Below are positions 8,471 through 20,612 of a DNA stretch of 64,000 bases, piece by piece. Position numbers and translations under genes: made by a program. This stretch comes from Pseudomonadota bacterium (GTDB lineage: Bacteria; Desulfobacterota; Desulfovibrionia; Desulfovibrionales; Desulfomicrobiaceae). The stretch is taken from assembly GCA_023393525.1 (NCBI GenBank), contig JAEWKZ010000022.1:31234-95233 (forward strand). Direction: 5' to 3'. Each line of letters begins with the position of its first letter. The stretch's first letter is position 1. A model generated the notes under the pieces. It was not told the origin of the DNA. It ran no database searches and was given only the letters and a program-made list of their open reading frames with translations.

Positions 8471-9055
8471 TCACTCTTTTTCAAAATCCTTTCGTATCTT
8501 TCGCAGTTCCCGCTTGTAGCCTTGCGCGTCCCCGTAATCCACGAACCTGTCGTAGCGGGAATGGGTGCTTTTGGGCAGCCTGGCGTGACGGATGGGGCAC
8601 CAGTACTGTTCCGTGCGCGCGGCGATTTCACGCAGATAGGCCATGAGCCCGTTGAAGTAGCTGCAATACATGCAATTGCACTTCTCGACCCAGTTCAGAT
8701 ACTTGAGCTTGTGGCGGTCGAAAACGATATAGTCGCCCCGCCTGACGCGCGGAATGCCGTAAATCGGGAAGCAGATCAGCTGGTAGAAAATGACGAAGAA
8801 ATCGAGCGCCATGGCCGGAATGAGCGCGAACCAGATGACCGGGATGGTCAGGATCTTGAAAACACCCGACTCGTAGACATAGCTGGTCCACCTCGTGACC
8901 AGGGCCCTGTGCGCCTCCTGCACCTCGCGGCTGAATCGGACCCGCTTTTTTTCCACCGTGTAACGGAATTCCTGCTGCTTGGCCGCCAGCTCCCGACGCA
9001 GCTCCTGCTCAAGCTCCTCAATCCTGTCCCGAATTTCCTGGAACGTGTCCTTCAT
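8471..9055 (-). CDS. Conserved membrane protein of unknown function with CNCMYC motif
   Basis: 194 residues. I do not recognise a characterised family. Residues 1-50 are highly charged and helical, probably a coiled coil (EEIRDR-IEELEQELRRELAAKQ). Residues about 65-100 form one or two membrane segments (FKILTIPVIWFALIPAMALDFFVIFYQLICF). The C-terminal half is soluble and has a compact cysteine cluster CNCMYCSYFNG plus Cys near WCPIRHA, suggesting metal binding. It is alone on its strand, convergent with mntP and divergent from AOR. Confidence 0.7.
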   Translation of the reverse strand: MKDTFQEIRDRIEELEQELRRELAAKQQEFRYTVEKKRVRFSREVQEAHRALVTRWTSYVYESGVFKILTIPVIWFALIPAMALDFFVIFYQLICFPIYGIPRVRRGDYIVFDRHKLKYLNWVEKCNCMYCSYFNGLMAYLREIAARTEQYWCPIRHARLPKSTHSRYDRFVDYGDAQGYKRELRKIRKDFEKE

Positions 9056-9235
9056 TGCCTCTCCCTGATTTGCGTTTCTCCCTGACTATACTCTCACGCC
9101 TCGCGCCACAACCCGTTCCAATACTCTTGAAGCCGGACCGGTCCCGTCTAGGCAAGGCGTGCGCGGTCTGGTATGCTGGAAAAAAATCCGCGCGGAAAAC
9201 GCCAACCGCACAACCTCTGTCCACTGGAGGATGCC

Positions 9236-11179
9236 ATGCACGCCTGGACCGGACGCATCATAGAGATCGACCTGACCGCGGGCGCGGTCCACTCCCGGGA
9301 ATTGCCGCGCGAACAAGCCCTGGCTTTTCTGGGAGGGCGCGGATTCAACTCGAAAGTCCTCTTCGACCGCGTCGCGCCGGGACTCGATCCCCTCTCCCCG
9401 GAAAACGTCTACTGCATCGCGCCCGGCCCCCTGTCCGGCACGGTGCTGGGCATGACCAGCCGCATGGAAGTCTCGACCCTCTCCCCCTATTCGGGCATCC
9501 TGGGAGACGGCAACGCCGGCGAGCGTTTCGCCACGGTCATGAAACGCGCCCGCGCCGACCAGATCATCATCACCGGCCGCGCCGCCACGCCCAGCTACCT
9601 TTTGGTCACACCGGAAACGGCCGAACTGCATGACGCCTCCGGCCTGTGGGGCAGGAACTGCTGGGAAACGACCGACCTGCTTCTGGCCAAACACGGCCAA
9701 AAAGCCTCCGTGGCCTGCATCGGACAGGCCGGCGAAAACCTGGTCCGTTTCGCTTCGACCATCGTCGACAAATACGCCTCCGCCGCCCGGGGCAGCGGCG
9801 CGGTGCTCGGGTCCAAGAACCTGAAGGCCGTCGTGGTCGCCGGAAATCATGCCGTGACCCTGGCCGATCCGGCCACGTTCAAGGAGCTGGCCAGGCTTGA
9901 CCGGGAATTTTTCGCCACGGACGAATTCCAGCGAAACGTGGCCTCCAGGTACGGTTCGCACCACGGCATGAGCGAGTGGCGGCCCGGTTTCCGCAATTAT
10001 TCGAAATATCTCGAGCCGGGCGAAGTTCCGCCCGCCCTGCGGCCCGAGGCATGGAAACGGTACGAGATCGGTCGGACGGGCTGCGGCAATTGCTCCGTGC
10101 GCTGCAAGAACGTGTACGAAATTCCCGAAGGAGCGCGCAAAGGCGAACGCGGCGAGGCCCTGGAATACGAATCCATCTTCTGCATGGGCACCAACTGCGG
10201 CGTGACCGATCCCGTGGCCATCATGGAGATGAGCAACCTCGGAGACATCTACGGGCTCGACGTCATTCCCCTGGGCAACGCCATGGCCCTGGCCAAGGAC
10301 CTCTTCGCGCGCGGTCTTCTGACCCGCGAGCAGACCGGCGGCCTCGACCTGTCGTGGGAAAATATCGAAGATCAGGTCGAGCTGGTCCACCTCACGGCCT
10401 TGCGCGAGGGCTTCGGCAACATCCTGGCCGAAGGCATGCTCTCCATGGCCAAGCTCCTCGGACCCGAAGCCATGCGCTACTGCTACCACGTCAAGGGATT
10501 GAGCCGCGGCCCGTACCCGGCCGGTCTGTTCGCCCTGGCCCATGCCACCTCCACACGCGGGGCCGACCACCTGCGCGGCCGAAGCTGGGCCTACGGCGAG
10601 AACGACCCGGAACTCTACCCCAAGCTTCAGGCCTCCGGCGCCATGCACGCCGACATGGACGACCCGGTCCAGGCCATCATCCTGTCCGAGCGGGTCTGCA
10701 CCCTGGCCGACGCCGTGGGCCGCTGCAAGGGCGCGGTCAACTCCTGGGCCAACGCCCTGCCCCTGGCTTGGAAATACCCGCTTTTCGACGGCCTGGCCCG
10801 CGTGCTGAACGCGGCCACGGGAGAATCCTTTTCCGAGGCAAGCCTCATCGAAGCGGCGGACCGCATCTACACGCTGGAAAAAGCCTTCAACGCCCGCCAG
10901 GGCATCACCAGCGCGCACGACTCCATCCCCCTCAATCCGGACCACTACTCCCCGGAGGAAATGAAAAAGGAAGAGGGCAGGCATCGCGACCTTCTGAACC
11001 GTTACTACCGATTGCACGGGCAAGACCCGCGCACGGGGATGCCTGCGCTTGAACGCATGGAACAGCTCGGGCTGGGCGCGGAAGGACGGCGCCTGCACGA
11101 GGATGGCCCCTACCCCGAATGGACGGGCCCGCCCCTTCGCCCCCTGGACGGCTACCCGCATGGCGGAACGCGGGCCTGA
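9236..11179 (+). CDS. aor: Tungsten-containing aldehyde:ferredoxin oxidoreductase
   Basis: 647 residues, close to the roughly 600-residue AOR family length. It oxidises aldehydes to carboxylates using ferredoxin, or reduces acids in reverse, in the cytoplasm. The N-terminal domain has GRIIEIDLTAG, FLGGRGFNSKVLFD and the pterin-binding GPLSGT..GMTSRMEVSTLSPYSGILGDGNAGERFA region. The [4Fe-4S] ligands are CxxCxxxC (TGCGNCSVRC, about 282-289) and a fourth Cys near 497 (GRCKGA). ATG 9236 follows CTGGAGGATGCC. No MoaD-like partner is adjacent. The Wtp importer at 40376-43221 could supply tungsten. Confidence 0.92.
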   Translation: MHAWTGRIIEIDLTAGAVHSRELPREQALAFLGGRGFNSKVLFDRVAPGLDPLSPENVYCIAPGPLSGTVLGMTSRMEVSTLSPYSGILGDGNAGERFATVMKRARADQIIITGRAATPSYLLVTPETAELHDASGLWGRNCWETTDLLLAKHGQKASVACIGQAGENLVRFASTIVDKYASAARGSGAVLGSKNLKAVVVAGNHAVTLADPATFKELARLDREFFATDEFQRNVASRYGSHHGMSEWRPGFRNYSKYLEPGEVPPALRPEAWKRYEIGRTGCGNCSVRCKNVYEIPEGARKGERGEALEYESIFCMGTNCGVTDPVAIMEMSNLGDIYGLDVIPLGNAMALAKDLFARGLLTREQTGGLDLSWENIEDQVELVHLTALREGFGNILAEGMLSMAKLLGPEAMRYCYHVKGLSRGPYPAGLFALAHATSTRGADHLRGRSWAYGENDPELYPKLQASGAMHADMDDPVQAIILSERVCTLADAVGRCKGAVNSWANALPLAWKYPLFDGLARVLNAATGESFSEASLIEAADRIYTLEKAFNARQGITSAHDSIPLNPDHYSPEEMKKEEGRHRDLLNRYYRLHGQDPRTGMPALERMEQLGLGAEGRRLHEDGPYPEWTGPPLRPLDGYPHGGTRA

Positions 11180-11409
11180 ATTACGAACGCCGGAAATCTT
11201 CAACAACATTGGACCATTGACTCCGCAGGACAGCCAAGGCAGGTATGTCATACGCTTGTGTCATACACAGAAAGCCCATGACGCGCCGCATTCCGCATGA
11301 ACGGACCGCAAGACGGAGCACGGCGGAACGCTCTTGCCCACGCAACCGCGGTGATGCTACAGACACCCATGGCCGCCCCCGGCCCGCACCTTTTGCCCGG
11401 AAACGGTTC

Positions 11410-14679
<3,270 letters not shown>

Positions 14680-14754
14680 ACGAACGACAGGATTTCAACA
14701 TATCAAGGCCTACATGACACTCATCGCGCGCACGCCGAAAAAGCGGAACACCCC

Positions 14755-15843
14755 ATGAACATCCTGGTAATCGACGACGAAGACGGACTGCGCCGCTCCC
14801 TGTGCGCGTATCTCGAAGACCTCGGATACGACACCATCGACGCGGCCAACGGAAAAGAGGGGCTCGCGGCCCTGCGCGCCTCGCTGTCGGATCTGGCGGC
14901 CGTCATCGTCGATCTGAACATGCCGGTCCTGGACGGCTACGGATTCCTGGACCAGGCACGGGTCGAAGCGCCGGAACTGCCCATCATCGTGCTCTCGGGC
15001 GTGGGAGTGGTCGATGACGCCCTGCATGCGGTGAGGCTCGGGGCATGGGATTTTCTGACCAAACCCCTGCACAATTTCAGCGTCCTCGAACACACGCTGA
15101 ACAAGGTCATGGAAAAGGCGCGGCTGATCAGGGAAAACCGGATCTACCAGACCAGCCTCGAACAGCTCGTGCATGAGCGCACCGCCGAACTGGAGCGCAC
15201 CCGCCGCCAGATCATGCACCGCCTGAGCCGCGCCGCCGAATACAAGGACAACGAAACCGGCCACCATGTCATCCGGGTCGGCGAGATCGCCGCAGTCCTG
15301 GCCCTGGCGCTGGGGCTGAGCGAAACCGACTGCGCCAATCTGCGCGACTGCGCCCCGCTGCACGACATCGGCAAGATCGGCATTCCCGACGAGGTGCTTT
15401 TGAAACCCGGCAAGCTCGATCCCCAGGAATGGAAGATCATGCAGCAGCACTGCATGTTCGGCTGTGAAATCCTGGGTCCCCTGACCAGCAAGGAGGAGGC
15501 GCATTCAAGCTGCGAACAGTGGGACACGCGGGATGCGGGCGGCAACGAGCTGCTCGACCTGGCCCGCACGCTGGCCCTGCTGCACCACGAGCGATGGGAC
15601 GGCAGCGGCTATCCCTTCGGACTGGCCGGCGAGGCCATTCCTCTCGCGGCCCGCATTGTCGCGGTGGTCGACACCTACGACGCCCTGGCCAGCGAACGGC
15701 CCTACAAGGAAGCCTTCCCGGAGGAAAAATGCCTGGCCATCATCCGCGAAAGCTCGGGCAGCCATTTCGACCCGGAAGTGGTCAAAGCCTTTTTCGCCAA
15801 CATCGACCACATACGGACCATTCGCAGGCAGTGGCACGACTAG
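14755..15843 (+). CDS. Response regulator with HD-GYP cyclic-di-GMP phosphodiesterase domain
   Basis: 362 residues. The receiver domain at 1-120 has the acid pair IDDED, phospho-acceptor Asp53 (IVDLNMPVLDG) and Lys in FLTKPLHN. A coiled linker (ERTAELERTRRQ) leads to an HD-GYP domain from about 160 with HH..HDIGKIGIPDEVLLKPG and the diagnostic HHERWDGSGYP. HD-GYP proteins hydrolyse cyclic-di-GMP. The gene follows the kinase and precedes a GGDEF/EAL protein, so phosphorylation by the upstream kinase probably switches local cyclic-di-GMP breakdown. Confidence 0.93.
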   Translation: MNILVIDDEDGLRRSLCAYLEDLGYDTIDAANGKEGLAALRASLSDLAAVIVDLNMPVLDGYGFLDQARVEAPELPIIVLSGVGVVDDALHAVRLGAWDFLTKPLHNFSVLEHTLNKVMEKARLIRENRIYQTSLEQLVHERTAELERTRRQIMHRLSRAAEYKDNETGHHVIRVGEIAAVLALALGLSETDCANLRDCAPLHDIGKIGIPDEVLLKPGKLDPQEWKIMQQHCMFGCEILGPLTSKEEAHSSCEQWDTRDAGGNELLDLARTLALLHHERWDGSGYPFGLAGEAIPLAARIVAVVDTYDALASERPYKEAFPEEKCLAIIRESSGSHFDPEVVKAFFANIDHIRTIRRQWHD

Positions 15844-16000
15844 GCCAGGCCGGACATCCCATGGACATGCGCCAGACACACGCCAAGCCGCCACTCGACA
15901 GAGGAGGAACCACGGGCATGAACGTCCCGGGTCCCGCGTCGCGCTTCCACGCGCTCGAAACGACCGTCGCCCGGACGGCAAGGACTCAGCAGAGGCGACG

Positions 16001-19000
16001 ATGAGCGCAGGCCGTTTTCTACAGCACCAGCTCAAGTTGGCTAGGCTCGCACCGGACGACGTGCCCGAAAGCCTCGGGCCGCTCATGAACCTCATCGAAG
16101 ATGCCTACCGGCAGTTCGACGTGGAAAAGGAAGCGCTGGAAAAGGCCCTGCGGACCTGCTCCGCCGAACTCGCGCAGCGCAACGAGCTGATGAGGGCCGT
16201 GTTCATGGCCTTGCCGGACGTCTTTTTGTGGATCACCCGCGACGGCATGATACAGGATTGCCGTGGCGGTCTCGCCGCCCTTTTCGGGCGGAATCCGCAA
16301 AGCGTCATCACGAAGAACCTGGCCGAATTCCCCGACATCGCAGATCCGGAGGCTTTCGCCCTGGCCATGCGCATGCTGGAGGAAACCTCTTTTTTCCAGG
16401 CCGAGTACTCCATTCACCGCGCAGGCCGAAGCGGGCACTACGAAGCCCGCTTCGCCAACCTCAACGCCGATCTGGTTCTTGTCCTGCTGCGGGACATTTC
16501 CGACCGCGCCCTGGCCGAGCAGGCCTTGCGCGGGACGCAGCAACGACTTGACCACATCATCGAGTTCCTTCCCGACGCCACGCTGGTGGTCGACAACGAG
16601 CACCGCGTCATTGCCTGGAACAGGGCCATCGAAGGCATGACCGGCCTGCCCAAGGAGGAGATCCTGGGCAAATCGGGATACGAGTACGGCACGCCCTTCT
16701 ACGGCCATCCGCGCCCCATCCTGCTCGACTACATCGGCAAGGATCCCAGCCGCGACTATCCCATGTTCGAGCCCGCGCACAACAACCTCGAAGGGCTGGC
16801 CACGGAAATCTTCGTCCCGGCCCTCTACGGGGGCAGGGGAGCATACGTCTGGGCCAAGGCATCAGCCCTCTTCGACCAGGACGGCAACGTCACCGGCGCC
16901 ATCCAGACCATACGGGACATCACCGACAAGAAACTCACCGAGATAAGCACCCGGGTCCTTTATCTGGTCTCCACGGCGGCCAGCACGCCGCTGGGCGACA
17001 AGGAGCTTTTCGACAAGGTCTTCGGCGTTTTGACCGAGCATTTGCAGGTGCGGATCATGTACGTCTCTCTGCTGAACGCGGACGGATCGACCACCACCTT
17101 TCCGTATTTCAACAGGCAGGCGCTGGCCAGGCACGAGACGCTGAAACACCTGGCCCTGCTCTCCTCCCAGGCCCGGACGGCTCCGGCCCCTCTGCTTCAA
17201 AACGCCAGGCCCGAGGGGCTGGAGCATGACGAGGCGCAACCCGCTCAGTGGTTCGCGTCCCCCCTGCGCTACGGAGACCAGATTCTTGGCTCCGTGGTCA
17301 TTTCATTCACCGGCGACAACCGGTGCTGCGTTCCGGGGGACACCCACGTGCTGGCGTCGGTGGCCGACCATCTGGCGCTGGCCATTTCCCGCAACGCGAC
17401 GGAAAAGGCCCTGCGCCAAAGCGAAAAAAAACACCGCGCCATTTTCGAAAACGCCACGGAAGGAATCTTCCAGATTTCCCTCGATCACGACCTCATGAGC
17501 GCCAACCCCGCCATGGCGAGCATCTTCGGATACGCCGGAGTGGAAGACCTCATGACCGACGGTCATGGCTTTCTGCAGCGCGTCATATCCTCCGACGACC
17601 GGGTCAGGCTTTTAAGCCAGGCCCTGCAACTCGGCGTTGCCCGCAACGTCGAGCTCGACGCCTTGAAGGCGGACGGCACGAAAACCTGGATTTCGATGAA
17701 CGTGCGCACCGTGAAACGCGCCGACGGATGCATCAGCCATCTCGAAGGCTCCGTGCGCGACGTTTCCATGCGCAAAAAGGCCGAGCGCAAGCTCGCTGTT
17801 CAGAAAGGCCTCTTCCAGCAACTTTTCGACAACTCGCCGCTGGGCATCCTTCTCTTGGGCAAGGACGGCGCGCCCATGGACATCAATCCGAGCTTCACCA
17901 GCCTGTTCGGATACACCAAAAGCGATCTGCACTCGCTCTTTGAAATGCTGCTGCACCCCGACAGCCTGGATGAAAGCTTCGCCTTCATCTCCACCGTGCT
18001 GAGCGGAACATCGGTCAGCACGGAAACCCGGCGCAGGACCAAGGACGGCCGCGTGATCCCCGTATCCATGCTCGGCTACCCCTACGAACTCGACGGCACG
18101 ATCTCCGGCGCGTTCTTCATCTTCAGCGACATTTCCGAGCGCAAGAACTACGAGGCGCAGCTGACCAGGCAGGCCCTGCGCGACAACCTGACGGGGCTAC
18201 CCAACCGGGTGCTGTTCATGGACCGCCTGAACCGGGCCATGACCCGGCAGCAACGCAACCGCGAATACCGTTTTGCCGTGCTCATGATCGACCTGGACAG
18301 CTTCAAGCGGGTCAACGACACCCTTGGCCACCAGGCGGGCGATCATCTGTTGCAGGAAGTGGCCTCGCGCCTGAGCCACTGCCTGCGCAACGTGGACACC
18401 GTGGCCCGCATGGGCGGGGACGAGTTCGCCGTGCTGCTGGAGGATTTCCAGAGCAACCAGGAGGCCATCGCAATCACGCGCCGGATGCTCGAGGCCATCC
18501 GCCACCCCCTCATGATCCTGGATCAGGAGGTGCAGGTCAGCGCCTCGGTCGGCGTGGTGCTGCAAACCGAGCGCTACACCTCGCCCAACGACCTGCTGCG
18601 CGATGCCGACATCAGCATGTACAGGTCCAAGGAGTTGGGCAAGAACCAGTTCAAGGTCTTCAGCAAGAGCATGTACGAGCATGTCGTGCAGACCGTGAAG
18701 CTCGAAAACGACCTGCGACACGCCCTGGCCGGAAACGAATTCGAACTCTTCTTTCAGCCCATATACACCCTGGCCGCGCAGCGCCTGCAAGGATTCGAGG
18801 CCCTGATCCGCTGGAACCACCCCCAGCGCGGGCATCTCCCGCCCGGAGCCTTCATCCCCGTGGCCGAAGAGACCGGCCTGATCACCGAAATCGGCAAATG
18901 GGTCATGCTGCGCGGATGCAGGGTCCTGGCCGGGTGGCACGAGCGCTTTCCCGGGCTCGATCTGGACCTTTCCCTGAACCTCTCGCCCAAAGATCTGCTC

Positions 19001-19477
19001 CAGGCCTCTCTCATCCCCGTCCTCACCGACCTGCTCCAGGAAACCGGACTCAAGGCCCGGCACATCAAGCTCGAAATCACGGAAACGGCGGTCATGGACA
19101 ACCCCGAGCAGGCCACGTCCCGGCTGGAACGGTTGCAGAGAATGGGCTTCCAGATCGCCATGGACGATTTCGGCACGGGCTACTCGTCCCTGTCCTACCT
19201 GCAACGCCTGCCCCTGGACATCCTCAAGATCGACCGCTCTTTCGTGCAGACCATGCTCGAAAACCCCAACAACCTGGAAATCATCAAGGCCATCGTCGGA
19301 CTTGGAAAAATCCTCGACCTGCGCATCGTGGCCGAAGGGGTGGAAACGCGGGAACAGTTCGACGCATTGCGGGAACTCGGCTGCGATCTGGCGCAGGGTT
19401 TTTTCCTGGGCAAGCCCATGCCCGAGGAGCAGGCAGAGCAGCTCATCACCGCCGCCGGCGCCGACCCCGCGACATGA
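16001..19477 (+). CDS. PAS/GAF-GGDEF-EAL cyclic-di-GMP enzyme
   Basis: 1158 residues. The N-terminal half carries PAS domains at about 60-180 and 185-315, a GAF domain at about 330-470, then PAS at 475-595 and 600-720. The GGDEF domain has the intact MGGDEFAVLLEDF active site and an inhibitory RxxD site (RNVD) five residues before it. The EAL domain has FEALIRW, DDFGTGYSSL and AEGVET, so both diguanylate cyclase and phosphodiesterase sites look complete. No membrane helix is evident, so it should be cytosolic. The much longer frame upstream is rejected: ATG 16001 follows AGAGGCGACG and starts the homology. Confidence 0.92.
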   Translation: MSAGRFLQHQLKLARLAPDDVPESLGPLMNLIEDAYRQFDVEKEALEKALRTCSAELAQRNELMRAVFMALPDVFLWITRDGMIQDCRGGLAALFGRNPQSVITKNLAEFPDIADPEAFALAMRMLEETSFFQAEYSIHRAGRSGHYEARFANLNADLVLVLLRDISDRALAEQALRGTQQRLDHIIEFLPDATLVVDNEHRVIAWNRAIEGMTGLPKEEILGKSGYEYGTPFYGHPRPILLDYIGKDPSRDYPMFEPAHNNLEGLATEIFVPALYGGRGAYVWAKASALFDQDGNVTGAIQTIRDITDKKLTEISTRVLYLVSTAASTPLGDKELFDKVFGVLTEHLQVRIMYVSLLNADGSTTTFPYFNRQALARHETLKHLALLSSQARTAPAPLLQNARPEGLEHDEAQPAQWFASPLRYGDQILGSVVISFTGDNRCCVPGDTHVLASVADHLALAISRNATEKALRQSEKKHRAIFENATEGIFQISLDHDLMSANPAMASIFGYAGVEDLMTDGHGFLQRVISSDDRVRLLSQALQLGVARNVELDALKADGTKTWISMNVRTVKRADGCISHLEGSVRDVSMRKKAERKLAVQKGLFQQLFDNSPLGILLLGKDGAPMDINPSFTSLFGYTKSDLHSLFEMLLHPDSLDESFAFISTVLSGTSVSTETRRRTKDGRVIPVSMLGYPYELDGTISGAFFIFSDISERKNYEAQLTRQALRDNLTGLPNRVLFMDRLNRAMTRQQRNREYRFAVLMIDLDSFKRVNDTLGHQAGDHLLQEVASRLSHCLRNVDTVARMGGDEFAVLLEDFQSNQEAIAITRRMLEAIRHPLMILDQEVQVSASVGVVLQTERYTSPNDLLRDADISMYRSKELGKNQFKVFSKSMYEHVVQTVKLENDLRHALAGNEFELFFQPIYTLAAQRLQGFEALIRWNHPQRGHLPPGAFIPVAEETGLITEIGKWVMLRGCRVLAGWHERFPGLDLDLSLNLSPKDLLQASLIPVLTDLLQETGLKARHIKLEITETAVMDNPEQATSRLERLQRMGFQIAMDDFGTGYSSLSYLQRLPLDILKIDRSFVQTMLENPNNLEIIKAIVGLGKILDLRIVAEGVETREQFDALRELGCDLAQGFFLGKPMPEEQAEQLITAAGADPAT

Positions 19478-20214
19478 CCCGGCCCGTCCACCGGTCCCCG
19501 TTTCGCGCCTACCGCGCCGCCCGTAACGACGATCTCGTTTCTTTTCAGCTGGTCGTCGAGGAAACGGACCTGTGGGTCGCGGCGCGGGAAGACATCGGTC
19601 TTCTCATGGCCGACCATGCCCGTTTCCTGCGCGGACAAATCAAGACATACGCGACTCTTCACCCCGAATTTCTGACCTCCCTCCAACCCCTGGAGGCCTC
19701 CTCCCACGATCCGGAGATCATCCGCCGCATGTGCCGGGCCGGGCGGCTGACCGGCGTCGGACCCATGGCGGCCGTGGCCGGGACCATGGCCCAGATGCTG
19801 GGTGAATTCTTCCGGGAGCGCTCGCCGGACCTGTTGATCGAAAACGGCGGCGACACCTGGCTGTGCTCCACCAGGGAGCGGAACATCGGCATCCTGAACA
19901 TGCCGGATCAGACCGTGCGCCTCTGCGTGCCGGTGGCGGCCAGCGAATTCCCGTGCTCCTTCTGCGCCTCCTCGGCCACGATCGGACACTCGCTGAGCTT
20001 CGGCAGGGCCGACCTCGTCGTGGTCAGGTCCCGGGACGCCTCCCTGGCCGATGCCGCGGCCACGGCCCTGGCCAACGCCCTGACCGGAGCGGGGGCCATG
20101 GACGCTGTCCTGGCCCAGGCCCAGGCATGGGAACCTCTGGGCATCGACGGCGTCTTCACGCAGTGCGAAGGCAAAATCGGCGTGTGGGGAAAAATGCAAC
20201 TGACCGTGATTTAA
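19474..20214 (+). CDS. UPF0280 family protein (ApbE-like fold)
   Basis: 246 residues. The sequence has the UPF0280 features GVGPMAAVAGTMAQMLGEF, the acidic ENGGDTWL strand and CASSATIGHSLSFGRADL. The family resembles ApbE flavin transferases but has no proven activity. Its start overlaps the GGDEF/EAL stop (ATGA), so translation is coupled. Whether it has any role in signalling is unknown. The overlap may only reflect gene packing. Confidence 0.85.
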   Translation: MTRPVHRSPFRAYRAARNDDLVSFQLVVEETDLWVAAREDIGLLMADHARFLRGQIKTYATLHPEFLTSLQPLEASSHDPEIIRRMCRAGRLTGVGPMAAVAGTMAQMLGEFFRERSPDLLIENGGDTWLCSTRERNIGILNMPDQTVRLCVPVAASEFPCSFCASSATIGHSLSFGRADLVVVRSRDASLADAAATALANALTGAGAMDAVLAQAQAWEPLGIDGVFTQCEGKIGVWGKMQLTVI

Positions 20215-20238
20215 GACCCGAAAAATCATTTTGAATCT

Positions 20239-20266
20239 GGACAGCCCCGGCCTTCGGGCTTATATA
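20239..20266 (+). promoter_or_regulatory. Candidate sigma-70 promoter of the 20270-20545 RNA
   Basis: TGGACA (one mismatch to TTGACA) is separated by 16 bp from TATATA, with transcription predicted near 20273. It lies after the UPF0280 stop and points towards a region that ends in a strong terminator and contains no convincing ORF. Confidence 0.5.
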
Positions 20267-20269
20267 GGA

Positions 20270-20545
20270 ATCAAAGCCTGTTCGTGTTTAAACCTCAACG
20301 GAGGGAAGACCATTGGGCCATTCTAAACGTCGGGCAAGAGGCTGAGGTAGCGTCGCGAAAGAGGCCCGAAGAGCCGGGGACAAACACCCAAAAGCCCGGG
20401 CAAACCAGACGGAGAGACCGTCACCAAACGCTACGGAAAGAAGTTTTCAAAGTTCGGAAACCATCAAAATCAGACCTGGAAACGATTACAGTAAAATGCC
20501 TTGAAACGACTCGCCCCGCTTCACCACGAAGCGGGGCGTTTTTTG
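20270..20545 (+). ncRNA. Candidate structured non-coding RNA
   Basis: The 398-bp gap between UPF0280 and the YdbH-like gene holds a unit of about 270 nt bounded by a promoter and a perfect terminator. Long-range pairing is visible: GTAGCGT (20347-20353) with ACGCTAC (20428-20434). This encloses GCCCG (20364-20368) with CGGGC (20397-20401) and a hairpin GACGG-AGAGA-CCGTC (20408-20422), giving a three-way junction. Linkers are A-rich (CAAACACC, GAAAG, CAAACC), as in structured RNAs. The open frames are rich in rare AGA codons or lack starts. It does not match tmRNA, RNase P, SRP or 6S RNA as I know them. Confidence 0.55.
20512..20544 (+). terminator. Strong rho-independent terminator
   Basis: A perfect 11-bp stem, CGCCCCGCTTC/GAAGCGGGGCG, with loop ACCAC is followed by six T residues. 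It ends the candidate RNA and isolates the downstream YdbH-like gene. Confidence 0.9.
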
Positions 20546-20612
20546 TCCCTGCGCCGCGATGCGAATCAATCGCGGCCTTTGCCTTTGGCCGGACCTTTGC
20601 TAGACAGGAGTC

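Noticed and set aside
9086..11251. 721-residue minus-strand open frame
   Set aside because: Antisense to the well-supported AOR gene.
15533..16000. Extension of the GGDEF/EAL protein to 15533
   Set aside because: The upstream part overlaps the HD-GYP gene out of frame. ATG 16001 has a ribosome site and begins the homology.
20395..20440. Cyclic-di-GMP-I (GEMM) riboswitch
   Set aside because: GGGCAAACC matches one conserved block, but the following blocks (ACGCAAAGCCUCC and CUAAACC) and the second stem are absent.
20313..20500. Small selenoprotein or basic peptide starting at TTG near 20313, after GGAGGG
   Set aside because: It reads ten residues then TGA. The continuation uses many AGA codons and has no recognisable motif, and the region is better explained as structured RNA.
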